In this document: positions 7,564 to 13,882 of the stretch, piece after piece | Layout of the letters: the number at the start of each line of letters is the position of its first letter | Numbering within the stretch: position 1 is the first letter of the stretch | Source: an uncultured Bifidobacterium sp. | GTDB taxonomy: Bacteria; Actinomycetota; Actinomycetes; Actinomycetales; Bifidobacteriaceae | Length of the DNA stretch: 13,882 nt | NCBI GenBank assembly: GCA_937874315.1 | Contig: CALNAE010000080.1 | Coordinates: forward strand, 1-13,882 | Reading direction: 5' to 3' | Position numbers and translations under genes: made by a program | Notes under the pieces: model-generated | The model's database searches: none | Told to the model about the DNA's origin: nothing | What the model saw: only the letters and a program-made list of their open reading frames with translations

Positions 7564-8225
7564 TGCCCGGTCTCTTTATATCCCTCGAGGGCGTCGACGG
7601 CGTCGGCAAGACGACGCAGGCCGAGCGGCTGCGGCGGTATGCGGCGGGCTGCGGCGCCGAAGTGGTGCTGACCCGCGAACCGGGTGGCACCGCATTGGGT
7701 GCTGCCATCCGCGACATGCTGTTGCACGGCGTGCGCGGCTCGAACGACGGATCGGCGGAGCAGATCGGTGCGAGAACCGAGGCGTTGCTGTTCGCGGCCG
7801 ATCGAGCCCAGCATGTGGCTGAGACGATAGCGCCGGTATTGCGCCGCGGCGGCACGGTGATAACCGACCGCTACATCGACTCCTCCCTCGCCTATCAGGC
7901 GGGCGGACGCGAGCTGCTGCTGGATGATGTCAGGAAGCTCAACATATGGGCCGCGGACGCGCTGATGCCGGTGCGGACCTACGTGCTGGACATGGACCCG
8001 ACGATGTCCCACCAGCGGTTGCGCCACGACGAGGATCGGATGGAATCGGCCGGAGACGCGTTCCAGTCGCGCACGAGGCGGGCCTTTCTCGATCTGGCGG
8101 CGGCCGACCCACAGCGTTGCCGCGTCATTGATGCGAGTGGTTCCGTCGACGAGGTCTGGGAACAGATTCGTGCTGACTTCGATGGGCTCCGCGCGACGGA
8201 GACGACGGCGGGTGACGCCCGATGA
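7563..8225 (+). CDS. tmk: Thymidylate (dTMP) kinase
   Basis: The 220-residue enzyme phosphorylates dTMP to dTDP with ATP, an essential step in dTTP supply. The P-loop is GVDGVGKT at residues 10-17, with Gly rather than Arg at the variable position, as in type II (bacterial) kinases. The conserved DRY of the DRYIDSSLAYQ motif is at 102-104. A basic lid segment RLRHDEDRMES follows further on, consistent with the type II pattern of catalytic Arg in the lid. The gene begins within the topA stop (TAATG, 1-base overlap) and ends overlapping holB by ATGA, so all three genes should be translated as a coupled unit. Confidence 0.97.
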   Translation: MPGLFISLEGVDGVGKTTQAERLRRYAAGCGAEVVLTREPGGTALGAAIRDMLLHGVRGSNDGSAEQIGARTEALLFAADRAQHVAETIAPVLRRGGTVITDRYIDSSLAYQAGGRELLLDDVRKLNIWAADALMPVRTYVLDMDPTMSHQRLRHDEDRMESAGDAFQSRTRRAFLDLAAADPQRCRVIDASGSVDEVWEQIRADFDGLRATETTAGDAR

Positions 8226-9373
8226 GTGTGTGGGACGCCATCGTCGGCCAGGACAAGGTCGTGGCCCAGCTCAGTGCCATCGCCAGCGGCGACCACAAGG
8301 CCCTCGCACAGTCTTGGCTGATATGCGGGCCTCCCGGTTCGGGGCGCTCGAATGTCGCCCGCGCCTTCGCCGCGGCCCTGGAGAGCCCCGACCATGGCAT
8401 GAACGATGAGCCCACCGGCACCACCAGACAGGTGCTGGCTGGAACGCATCCGGATGTGACCGTGCTGGCGACCGACAAGGTCACCATCGGGATCGACGAG
8501 GTGCGCGAGGTCATCGGCATCAGCGAGCAGACGCCGAGTCTCTCCCCGTGGCGCATCATACTGATCGAGGACGTCGACCGGATGATGGAGCGCACCACGA
8601 ACGTGCTTCTCAAGGAGATCGAGGAGCCCAGCGAACACACCATATGGCTGTTGTGCGCCCCGAGTCCGCAGGACGTGCTGCCGACGATCCGTTCGCGTAC
8701 CCGTATCGTCAGCCTTGCCGTGCCCTCGCTGGCCGCCGTGGCACGCTTCCTCGAGCAGCGAGACCACGTCGATGCGCATCTGGCCAAACGCGCCGCGAGA
8801 CTCTCCGAGGGCCATATCGGCATCGCCCGAATGTACGCTCGCGACGATCAGGTGATGTCCGATCGCGACGAGCTGATTGTCGGCGTGCTGGCCCTGACCA
8901 AGGCATCCGACGCGGTACTGTTGGCCGGTCGGTTGATCGACAGCGCGCAGGTACAGGCCGCGGCGGACGTCGAGCGACAGGCGACCGCGCAGGAGGCCGA
9001 TTTCAGGCGGGTCAACGGGCTGGGCGAGAAGGATCGCATCCCACCCAAGCTGCGTGGCGCCTACAACGCCATCGGCAAAAAGGACGAGCTGCGTCGCCGG
9101 ACCACGCGCCGCAGCCGCGATGTGCTGGACCGCGCGCTCAACTCGATCGCCAGCATCTACCGCGATGTCGCCGTGTTGCAGAACAATGCCGAGGACGCGG
9201 CCGGACTCATCAACCTTGAGAATCGCACGGCCATCACCGAATTATCCGCACGGCTGACGCGCAGGCAGACGGTTGATCGACTTGGGTGCGTTGCGGTGGC
9301 GCGACGTCGGCTTGCGGGCAACGGCAACCCGACGTTGGTGCTGGAGGCGTTATTCTGCTCACTGATGGGCTGA
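8222..9373 (+). CDS. holB: DNA polymerase III subunit delta prime (clamp loader), zinc module missing
   Basis: The 383-residue protein is the delta prime subunit of the AAA+ clamp loader that places the beta clamp on primed DNA. The N-terminus WDAIVGQDKVV and the P-loop-like GPPGSGRS (36-43) match the family; Arg replaces the Walker A Lys, which is tolerated because delta prime need not hydrolyse ATP. Sensor-type and VLPTIRSR segments are present around residue 155. Two expected features are absent. The four zinc-binding cysteines normally found before GTHPDV are missing (residues 54-70 contain none), and the SRC motif reads SRT at 158-160. The gene overlaps tmk by 4 bases (ATGA). A role in clamp loading is inferred from family and operon position. 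Confidence 0.93.
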   Translation: MSVWDAIVGQDKVVAQLSAIASGDHKALAQSWLICGPPGSGRSNVARAFAAALESPDHGMNDEPTGTTRQVLAGTHPDVTVLATDKVTIGIDEVREVIGISEQTPSLSPWRIILIEDVDRMMERTTNVLLKEIEEPSEHTIWLLCAPSPQDVLPTIRSRTRIVSLAVPSLAAVARFLEQRDHVDAHLAKRAARLSEGHIGIARMYARDDQVMSDRDELIVGVLALTKASDAVLLAGRLIDSAQVQAAADVERQATAQEADFRRVNGLGEKDRIPPKLRGAYNAIGKKDELRRRTTRRSRDVLDRALNSIASIYRDVAVLQNNAEDAAGLINLENRTAITELSARLTRRQTVDRLGCVAVARRRLAGNGNPTLVLEALFCSLMG

Positions 9374-9435
9374 ATTCACGGTGAGATTCATTCGCTCTGT
9401 TTCGCGCGGTCAGTGCGGTGAGCGATACTGTGGGT

Positions 9436-9999
9436 ATGAGAGTTTCAGCTGATTTCACAACCGTTCCCGATGAGTTCGCTGCGGGTGCGCCGGCTCAGAA
9501 TCGCGTTGACGGCACGCCGGTGGTGTCGTTCCCTTTCTATCTCGACGATATCGATTCCTCAATGCACTATCTGCATTGGGAACTGGTCGACCCGGATTCG
9601 ATTCCGGTGTGCGGATTCGAGTGGATCCATTGGGCCGTGGCCAATGTGCCCATCGATGCGCTGATGTTCGATTTCAACGATTCGCATGCGCTGCAGATTC
9701 CGCCGGACTTCTCGCGGTCCATGCCGTCGATGATCCCCGAGGCGGTGCAGGGCAGGACCTCCTCCGCCAGCAAGCTGGTCAATAGTTCGAACCCGCAGGT
9801 GACCATGCGCTACAACGGTCCGAATCCTCCGGACGCGCCGCACGACTATCTCCTGCACGTGTGGTCCACGGCAAAGCCGTTACCGGGGTTGCGACAAGGC
9901 TTCTGGCTGAACGAAATGCTACGCGGCCTGCGGACCTATGACGGCGCACTGGATCAGGGCGGCATCGTCGTTTCCTATGCGCCGTTGAGTGGGCGGTAA
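9436..9999 (+). CDS. YbhB/YbcL-type PEBP (Raf kinase inhibitor-like) protein
   Basis: The product is a phosphatidylethanolamine-binding-protein fold of 187 residues. Family signatures are visible: a DPDS segment, FEWIHWAVANVP (the conserved D-P-x...HWVVxNIP block) and YNGPNPPDAPHDYLLHVWS near the C-terminus, which build the anion-binding pocket. The molecular role of bacterial family members is poorly known. There is no signal peptide, so it is probably cytoplasmic. I chose ATG 9436; the frame is open to GTG 9418. Neither start has a good ribosome binding site. A -10-like GATACT at 9424-9429 would put initiation at or next to ATG 9436, so a leaderless mRNA is possible. The 62-base gap after holB suggests it is transcribed separately. 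Confidence 0.88.
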   Translation: MRVSADFTTVPDEFAAGAPAQNRVDGTPVVSFPFYLDDIDSSMHYLHWELVDPDSIPVCGFEWIHWAVANVPIDALMFDFNDSHALQIPPDFSRSMPSMIPEAVQGRTSSASKLVNSSNPQVTMRYNGPNPPDAPHDYLLHVWSTAKPLPGLRQGFWLNEMLRGLRTYDGALDQGGIVVSYAPLSGR

Positions 10000-10004
10000 C
10001 CGCC
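9992..10004. repeat. Small perfect palindrome at the PEBP stop codon
   Basis: GGCGGT and ACCGCC form a perfect 6-bp inverted repeat around a single A, overlapping the TAA stop. The loop is too tight and no T-run follows, so a classical terminator is doubtful. It could be a protein-binding site or a weak hairpin end. Confidence 0.4.
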
Positions 10005-10122
10005 TAAGATTCGGGCGTGGATGCGTCGGCGGTGGCCACGCGTAGTCGTCGGCCACGTACCGTCGCCATGCTTTTATTTCGGTTATCTCATCGGTTTCAT
10101 TTTCAGGAAAGAAGGAAAAAAT

Positions 10123-11736
10123 ATGGCCTGCACCACGATTTTGATAGGCAAGGACGCGAGCTATGACGGTTCGACCATCATCGCGCGCAATGAGGATTCG
10201 GCCAACGGGGAGTTCAACCCCAAACAATTCGTCGTCGTCAAGCCGCAGGATCAGCCCAGACATTACCGCAGCGTGATCAGTCATGTCTCCATCGATCTGC
10301 CGGACAACCCGATGCAGTACAGCGCCGTGCCCAACGCGGATCGCAGCGAGGGCATCTGGGGCGAGGCCGGGGTCAACGAGGCGAATGTCGCCATGAGCGC
10401 GACCGAGACCTTGACCACCAACGAGCGTGTGCTGGGCGCTGATCCCTTCGTCGAATTCGCCAAGGCCAAGGGCAAGCCGGGCGATGAGGGATATGAACCG
10501 GAGGTCGCCGGCGGCATCGGCGAAGAGGATCTGCTCACCATCGTGTTGCCGTATATCGCATCCGCCCGCGAGGGTGTGCTGCGGCTCGGCTCACTGTTGG
10601 AGGAATACGGCACCTACGAAATGAACGGCATCGCCTTCTCCGATTCGCACGAGATCTGGTGGCTGGAAACCGTCGGCGGCCACCACTGGATCGCCAAGCG
10701 CGTCCCCGACGAGGCCTATGTCACCATGCCGAACCAGCTGGGCATCGACGAATTCGACCTCGAGGATGCCTTCGGCGAGCGTGAGGCGCATATGTGCTCG
10801 AAGGATCTGGGAACGTTCATCGAGGCGAATCATCTTGATCTCGCCGTGGAATCCGCGTCGCCGTTCAACCCGCGTGACGCCTTCGGCTCGCATTCCGACT
10901 CGGACCATGTCTACAACACCCCACGCGCTTGGTATATGCAGCGGTTCCTCAACCCCTACGACGAGGTGTGGGACGGCCCGGATGCCGATCACGCCCCGGA
11001 CAGCAACGACATTCCGTGGGCACGTCAGCCGGAACGCAAGGTCACCATCGAGGACGTCAAATACGTGCTGAGCTCGCACTATCAGGGAACGCCGTACGAT
11101 CCGTATGGCACGCAGGGGGATGAGCATTCCCGCCATCAGTTCCGCGCCATCGGCATCAACCGGCAAAGCGAACTGTCCGTCATCCAGATACGCCCGTACC
11201 GGCCACAGGCCAATAGAACCATCCAGTGGTTGGCCTACGGCTCCAACCCATTCAACACGCTGGCGCCGTTCTATCCGAATGTCGAACGGACGCCTTCGTA
11301 TCTCGCCGACACCACCACGCGTGTGACCTCCGAGAACTTCTACTGGGAGAATCGCATCATCGCGGCCCTGTGCAACGCGGCATTCGCCGATACCGCCAAC
11401 GCCGTCGAACGCTATCAGGAGCGCACCGGCGGCATCGCCCATCGACTCGTCGCCGCGACCGACGAACAGGTGGCGCGGCTCGGCGGCAAGGACGAGACCG
11501 ACGCGATGCGGGTGGAGGCCGAATTCGAGGCGGACAACGTCGAGGGCGATGTGCAGCCGATGGAGCCGGCGGCGATCGTCGCCGCGACGCAGAACAGTGA
11601 GGTCCGTGAGATACTTGCCGTTGCCAATCAGACGATGGCGGATACACTGAAACGGGAGACCGACGCGCTGCTCGACTCCGTGCTGTACACCACCAGCATG
11701 AAGATGAGCAACGGGTTCAGCCGTTCCGACAACTGA
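10123..11736 (+). CDS. pepD: C69-family cysteine dipeptidase (PepD-like)
   Basis: The 537-residue protein is an Ntn-hydrolase of peptidase family C69 that cleaves dipeptides. It begins MACTTILIGKDAS, so Cys3 is the expected nucleophile, exposed after removal of Met-Ala. DGSTIIARNEDS (15-26) is the family's second signature, and DSHEIWWLETVGGHHW followed by RVPDEAYVTMPNQ is another conserved block. There is no export signal, fitting an intracellular role in peptide use. ATG 10123 is favoured over the more distant in-frame ATG 10021 because it has a purine-rich AGGAAAGAAGGA leader and the nucleophile must be near the N-terminus. The 123 bases before it (from the PEBP stop) must hold the promoter; I see no clear boxes. 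In Lactobacillus the family is called PepD or PepDA. Confidence 0.93.
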   Translation: MACTTILIGKDASYDGSTIIARNEDSANGEFNPKQFVVVKPQDQPRHYRSVISHVSIDLPDNPMQYSAVPNADRSEGIWGEAGVNEANVAMSATETLTTNERVLGADPFVEFAKAKGKPGDEGYEPEVAGGIGEEDLLTIVLPYIASAREGVLRLGSLLEEYGTYEMNGIAFSDSHEIWWLETVGGHHWIAKRVPDEAYVTMPNQLGIDEFDLEDAFGEREAHMCSKDLGTFIEANHLDLAVESASPFNPRDAFGSHSDSDHVYNTPRAWYMQRFLNPYDEVWDGPDADHAPDSNDIPWARQPERKVTIEDVKYVLSSHYQGTPYDPYGTQGDEHSRHQFRAIGINRQSELSVIQIRPYRPQANRTIQWLAYGSNPFNTLAPFYPNVERTPSYLADTTTRVTSENFYWENRIIAALCNAAFADTANAVERYQERTGGIAHRLVAATDEQVARLGGKDETDAMRVEAEFEADNVEGDVQPMEPAAIVAATQNSEVREILAVANQTMADTLKRETDALLDSVLYTTSMKMSNGFSRSDN

Positions 11737-11756
11737 CTCCTGACTTCCACGCACGC

Positions 11757-11769
11757 GCGGGCATCCCGC
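11757..11769 (+). terminator. Weak hairpin after the dipeptidase gene
   Basis: GCGGG and CCCGC form a perfect 5-bp stem around CAT, 21 bases after the pepD stop. No T-run follows, so it would be at best a Rho-assisted or weak terminator. It separates pepD from the ligase gene in a 79-base gap. Confidence 0.35.
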
Positions 11770-11815
11770 CCAGAGCGCCTGAAACCAATACCGTTATACA
11801 GGGAAAGCAGCAGAA

Positions 11816-13333
11816 ATGACTCTGATCGATCAATACACCTCGCAGTACGGGCCGATGTCCAAAATCGATGCGTTCGGTTATATGCGCTACCTCAAGGAGC
11901 ATCCCGAGGAGGCACGCAAACACGGCAAGATCGTGATGGTCACCGCCGACACCCCGCTCAAGGCCTCCCGCGGCGAGGGCAAGACCACCACGACCATCGC
12001 GCTGATCGATGCGCTGCGCGCCCGTGGCATCGACGCGGCCGCCGTGCTGCGCCAACCCAGCATGGGCATCACCGCGGCGGGGTCGAAGGGCGGCGCCTCC
12101 GGCGGCGGAAAGGCCTCGCTGACCCACGCCGAACTGGTGGACTGGGGCCTGTGCGGTGAGATGGGTGCGATCGAGGCGGCGCAGAATCTTCTCGTATCCT
12201 TCGCCGAGAAGGCGGTCGACGAAGGCAGGCTCGATACGATTCTGGTGCCGCGCGTCAGCGAGGTCCCTTCGCGGTCCCTGCGTGCGATCGCCGTCGACCG
12301 AGGCAAGGGCGACATCCCAGAGCGTGTGGTTCTGACACCGACCTGTGAACTCATGCAGATCGTGGTGCTCTCCCGGTCGATGGACGAGATCGGGGAGCGG
12401 GTCGCGGCTATGATCGCCGGCACCAAGAAGGGCGCGCCGGTCACCTTTGGCTCCTTCATCGATCTGTGGCGCATCACCAACATTCTCGTCGACGCGGTCA
12501 AGCCCGCGCGGACGCAGACGCGGCAGGGCTCCCCGGTATACATTCACTGCGGTCCCTTCGCCAACGTCTCACTCGGCATCCCCTCCTTGGTCTCGGTCGA
12601 GATGGCGTGCGCGCTGCATGACGTGGTGGTGGTGGAGGCCGGATACGGGGCGGATGCCGGCGCGCAGAAGTGGCTGGACATCGCCTGTCGTGAATACGGC
12701 GCCCAGTGGCCGTCCACGGCCGTGGTCGTCTCGCGCGCAACCACCTGGCGTGACGACCCGACGTTGTCCTGGCGTTACCAGTTCCATGTTCAGCGGCTGG
12801 AGGAGTTGGACATTCCGACCTTCCCGCTTATCAACCTGTGGGACGGCGAGGATGACCAGATCGAGTCCCTGCGCGCGACCGCGAAGGATGCGGAATTCCG
12901 CGATCCCGTCATCGGCAACCTGTTCCGCGACGGCGGCGATGCGCTCGTCGATCAGCTCGACGGGTTCGTCGACGCGTTGCAACACGGTTCCGCGCCGGCG
13001 CAGCCGCACAGCCACCGTGGCATGTCGCTGGTCGAGAACGCGAAGTGGATCGCCGAACACGCCTATGGCGTGCCCGCGGACCGCGTGCTGCTGAAGGACG
13101 GCTTCGTCGAGTCCCTGTCGCATGCCGAGACGCTGTGCGCGGCGCTGGGCCTGAGCCTCGACGATTTGTCCTTCGTCGCGGTCAAGTCTCCCGCGACGAT
13201 GACGGACAACGATTCCGCTCCCGAGGATCAGCGCACCGTGACCCTGAAAAAGGTGGAGGTGCATGCCGGGGCCGGCCTGGTACAGGTGAACCTGACGACG
13301 TCGCTGACCACGCCGATGCCGAAGATCGTGTGA
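11816..13333 (+). CDS. fhs: Formate-tetrahydrofolate ligase, short and divergent
   Basis: The 505-residue protein matches the ligase that makes 10-formyl-THF from formate, ATP and THF, feeding purine and one-carbon metabolism. The ATP site is clear: GKIVMVTADTPLKASRGEGKTTTTIALIDAL (38-67 region) with GEGKTTTT, then LRQPSMG (78-84), equivalent to the usual LREPSLGP, and SKGGASGGGKA (90-100). It ends in TTSLTTPMPKIV, corresponding to the usual TMPGLPK tail. The protein is about 50 residues shorter than the common 556-residue form, mainly because of a short N-terminus. The block after the Gly loop reads WGLCGEMGAIEAAQNLL instead of the usual HFTGDxHAITAANNLL, so a substrate-contacting segment differs. 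The ATG is preceded by GGGAAAGCAG, a modest ribosome binding site. The family call is firm; normal catalytic activity is likely but not certain. Confidence 0.88.
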   Translation: MTLIDQYTSQYGPMSKIDAFGYMRYLKEHPEEARKHGKIVMVTADTPLKASRGEGKTTTTIALIDALRARGIDAAAVLRQPSMGITAAGSKGGASGGGKASLTHAELVDWGLCGEMGAIEAAQNLLVSFAEKAVDEGRLDTILVPRVSEVPSRSLRAIAVDRGKGDIPERVVLTPTCELMQIVVLSRSMDEIGERVAAMIAGTKKGAPVTFGSFIDLWRITNILVDAVKPARTQTRQGSPVYIHCGPFANVSLGIPSLVSVEMACALHDVVVVEAGYGADAGAQKWLDIACREYGAQWPSTAVVVSRATTWRDDPTLSWRYQFHVQRLEELDIPTFPLINLWDGEDDQIESLRATAKDAEFRDPVIGNLFRDGGDALVDQLDGFVDALQHGSAPAQPHSHRGMSLVENAKWIAEHAYGVPADRVLLKDGFVESLSHAETLCAALGLSLDDLSFVAVKSPATMTDNDSAPEDQRTVTLKKVEVHAGAGLVQVNLTTSLTTPMPKIV

Positions 13334-13336
13334 GGC

Positions 13337-13684
13337 TTAGAAGTTCGAGCCGTTCCATCCCCAGTCCGTACTTGCCGTGTAACGGATGTAGGTGCGGTCC
13401 TCGGGGATGCCGAGCTCGCTGTGCAGCGCGGCCATGATCTTCTCGGTCAGGGTCTCCCAGGCCGATCCGGGCACGTTCCCGCCGAATACGTTTACCTCGA
13501 CGTATGCGGCGGGCTTGCTGTCGTCGCCCGCAAAGTAGATGGGCATATCGTCCTCGAACGGGCACATCAGCCACCCTTCGGACTTGCCCGGTACGGCCGT
13601 GATGGCCTTGCCGTAGGCGGCTTTCAGCGCCTCGCGTTGATCGTGTGTCGTGCTGACTGAAACATGAGTGTGAATGACCGGCAT
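13337..13684 (-). CDS. MIF / tautomerase-fold protein
   Basis: This 115-residue minus-strand protein resembles macrophage migration inhibitory factor and phenylpyruvate tautomerase. It begins MPVIHTHVS, so Pro2 becomes the N-terminal catalytic base once Met is removed. Lys34 in VPGKSEGW aligns with the substrate-binding Lys of MIF. PIYFAGDDSKPAAYVEV, LGIPEDRTYIRY and the C-terminal GWNGSNF match MIF blocks in order. The mammalian CxxC is absent. The frame is open to 13804, but the start at 13684 is chosen because AAGGAGG lies just before it and Pro must follow Met. Members trimerise and catalyse keto-enol tautomerisation; the natural substrate here is unknown. The gene converges with the formate-tetrahydrofolate ligase gene, with only 3 bases between stops and no room for a terminator, so transcripts must overlap. 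Confidence 0.9.
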   Translation of the reverse strand: MPVIHTHVSVSTTHDQREALKAAYGKAITAVPGKSEGWLMCPFEDDMPIYFAGDDSKPAAYVEVNVFGGNVPGSAWETLTEKIMAALHSELGIPEDRTYIRYTASTDWGWNGSNF

Positions 13685-13720
13685 GATGCCTCCTTGGCTG
13701 TGACGATGCTGTCGATTACA

Positions 13721-13746
13721 GGTATACACGTATATGCACGTATCTA
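13721..13746 (-). promoter_or_regulatory. Repeat-rich probable control region of the tautomerase gene
   Basis: On the + strand CACGTATATG (13727-13736) is followed by CACGTATCTA (13737-13746), a direct repeat with a 10-base period. TATAC and GTATA form an inverted repeat around AC at 13723-13734. Read on the minus strand, this AT-rich patch lies about 40-60 bases before the start codon and is the best place for a -10 box and operator. A 10-base period would put bound protein units on the same DNA face. The regulator is unknown. Confidence 0.4.
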
Positions 13747-13747
13747 T

Positions 13748-13792
13748 GTCGTTGCCGCGGGCGACTGCGGTGCAGGTGATCGCGGCAACGAC
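13748..13792. repeat. Strong 12-bp inverted repeat upstream of the tautomerase gene
   Basis: GTCGTTGCCGCG (13748-13759) and CGCGGCAACGAC (13781-13792) are perfectly complementary, with a 21-base spacer. This is the strongest inverted repeat in the window outside the SRP RNA. No T-run follows on either strand, so it is not a standard intrinsic terminator. It may insulate the tautomerase gene from the next gene to the right, or bind a regulator. The last 90 bases (13793-13882) show no recognisable gene, RNA or signal. Confidence 0.6.
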
Positions 13793-13882
13793 CATCCGTT
13801 CCACTCGAGACGGGACTTGGCGCCTGGCCGTTCAACGGGTTCTTCCATGCCGGCGCCATGGGTTTATCAAGGTTGGCGTGTT

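Noticed and set aside
10021..10122. Upstream ATG for the dipeptidase (34 extra residues)
   Set aside because: The nucleophile Cys must sit near the N-terminus, and a purine-rich binding site precedes ATG 10123.
10591..11754. 387-codon minus-strand frame opposite the dipeptidase gene
   Set aside because: The sense strand encodes a clear C69 dipeptidase; the antisense product has no recognisable motif.
13685..13804. Longer N-terminus for the tautomerase
   Set aside because: The catalytic Pro must directly follow the initiator Met, and AAGGAGG precedes ATG 13684.
1..13882. CRISPR array or tRNA genes
   Set aside because: No regularly spaced repeats with unique spacers and no cloverleaf with a T-loop GTTCGA pattern were seen.

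Overview
The window looks like a chromosomal segment of a high-GC Gram-positive bacterium, most likely a Bifidobacterium. Most of it is GC-rich. The tight run topA-tmk-holB, the basic repetitive TopA tail, a family C69 dipeptidase and a short divergent formate-tetrahydrofolate ligase all fit that genus. This assignment is recognition from memory, not a database result.

Left part (1-2949) is accessory DNA. It begins with the last 58 codons of an unidentified gene ending in a helix-turn-helix. That gene overlaps by 8 bases a 744-residue subtilisin-like serine protease with a complete Asp/His/Asn/Ser set. The protease gene is visibly poorer in GC than the rest of the window, which suggests acquisition. 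A truncated helix-turn-helix partner overlapping a large cytosolic subtilase resembles two-gene ATPase/subtilase toxin or defence modules of the IetA/IetS type, but the partner lies mostly outside the window. A dead insertion-sequence remnant of about 535 bp with imperfect terminal inverted repeats follows.

The join to core DNA is a small SRP RNA gene (about 2991-3077), recognised from its GGAA tetraloop, its CAGG/AGCA symmetric loop and a closing helix. Next come a PAP2-family membrane phosphatase with a long disordered N-terminus, then the DNA-maintenance operon topA (topoisomerase I), tmk (dTMP kinase) and holB (pol III delta prime). The three genes overlap or abut (TAATG and ATGA junctions), so they are probably translationally coupled from a promoter just upstream of topA.

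Right part (9436-13684) holds single metabolic genes: a PEBP/YbhB-like protein, a C69 cysteine dipeptidase, formate-tetrahydrofolate ligase and, convergently on the minus strand, a MIF/tautomerase-fold protein. The last 200 bases hold that gene's probable control region, with a 10-bp-period direct repeat and a strong 12-bp inverted repeat, followed by about 90 bases in which nothing was recognised.

Most promising for follow-up are the subtilase module next to the SRP RNA gene, the loss of zinc-binding cysteines in delta prime, the unusual active-site region of the formate-tetrahydrofolate ligase, and the inverted and direct repeats upstream of the tautomerase gene.
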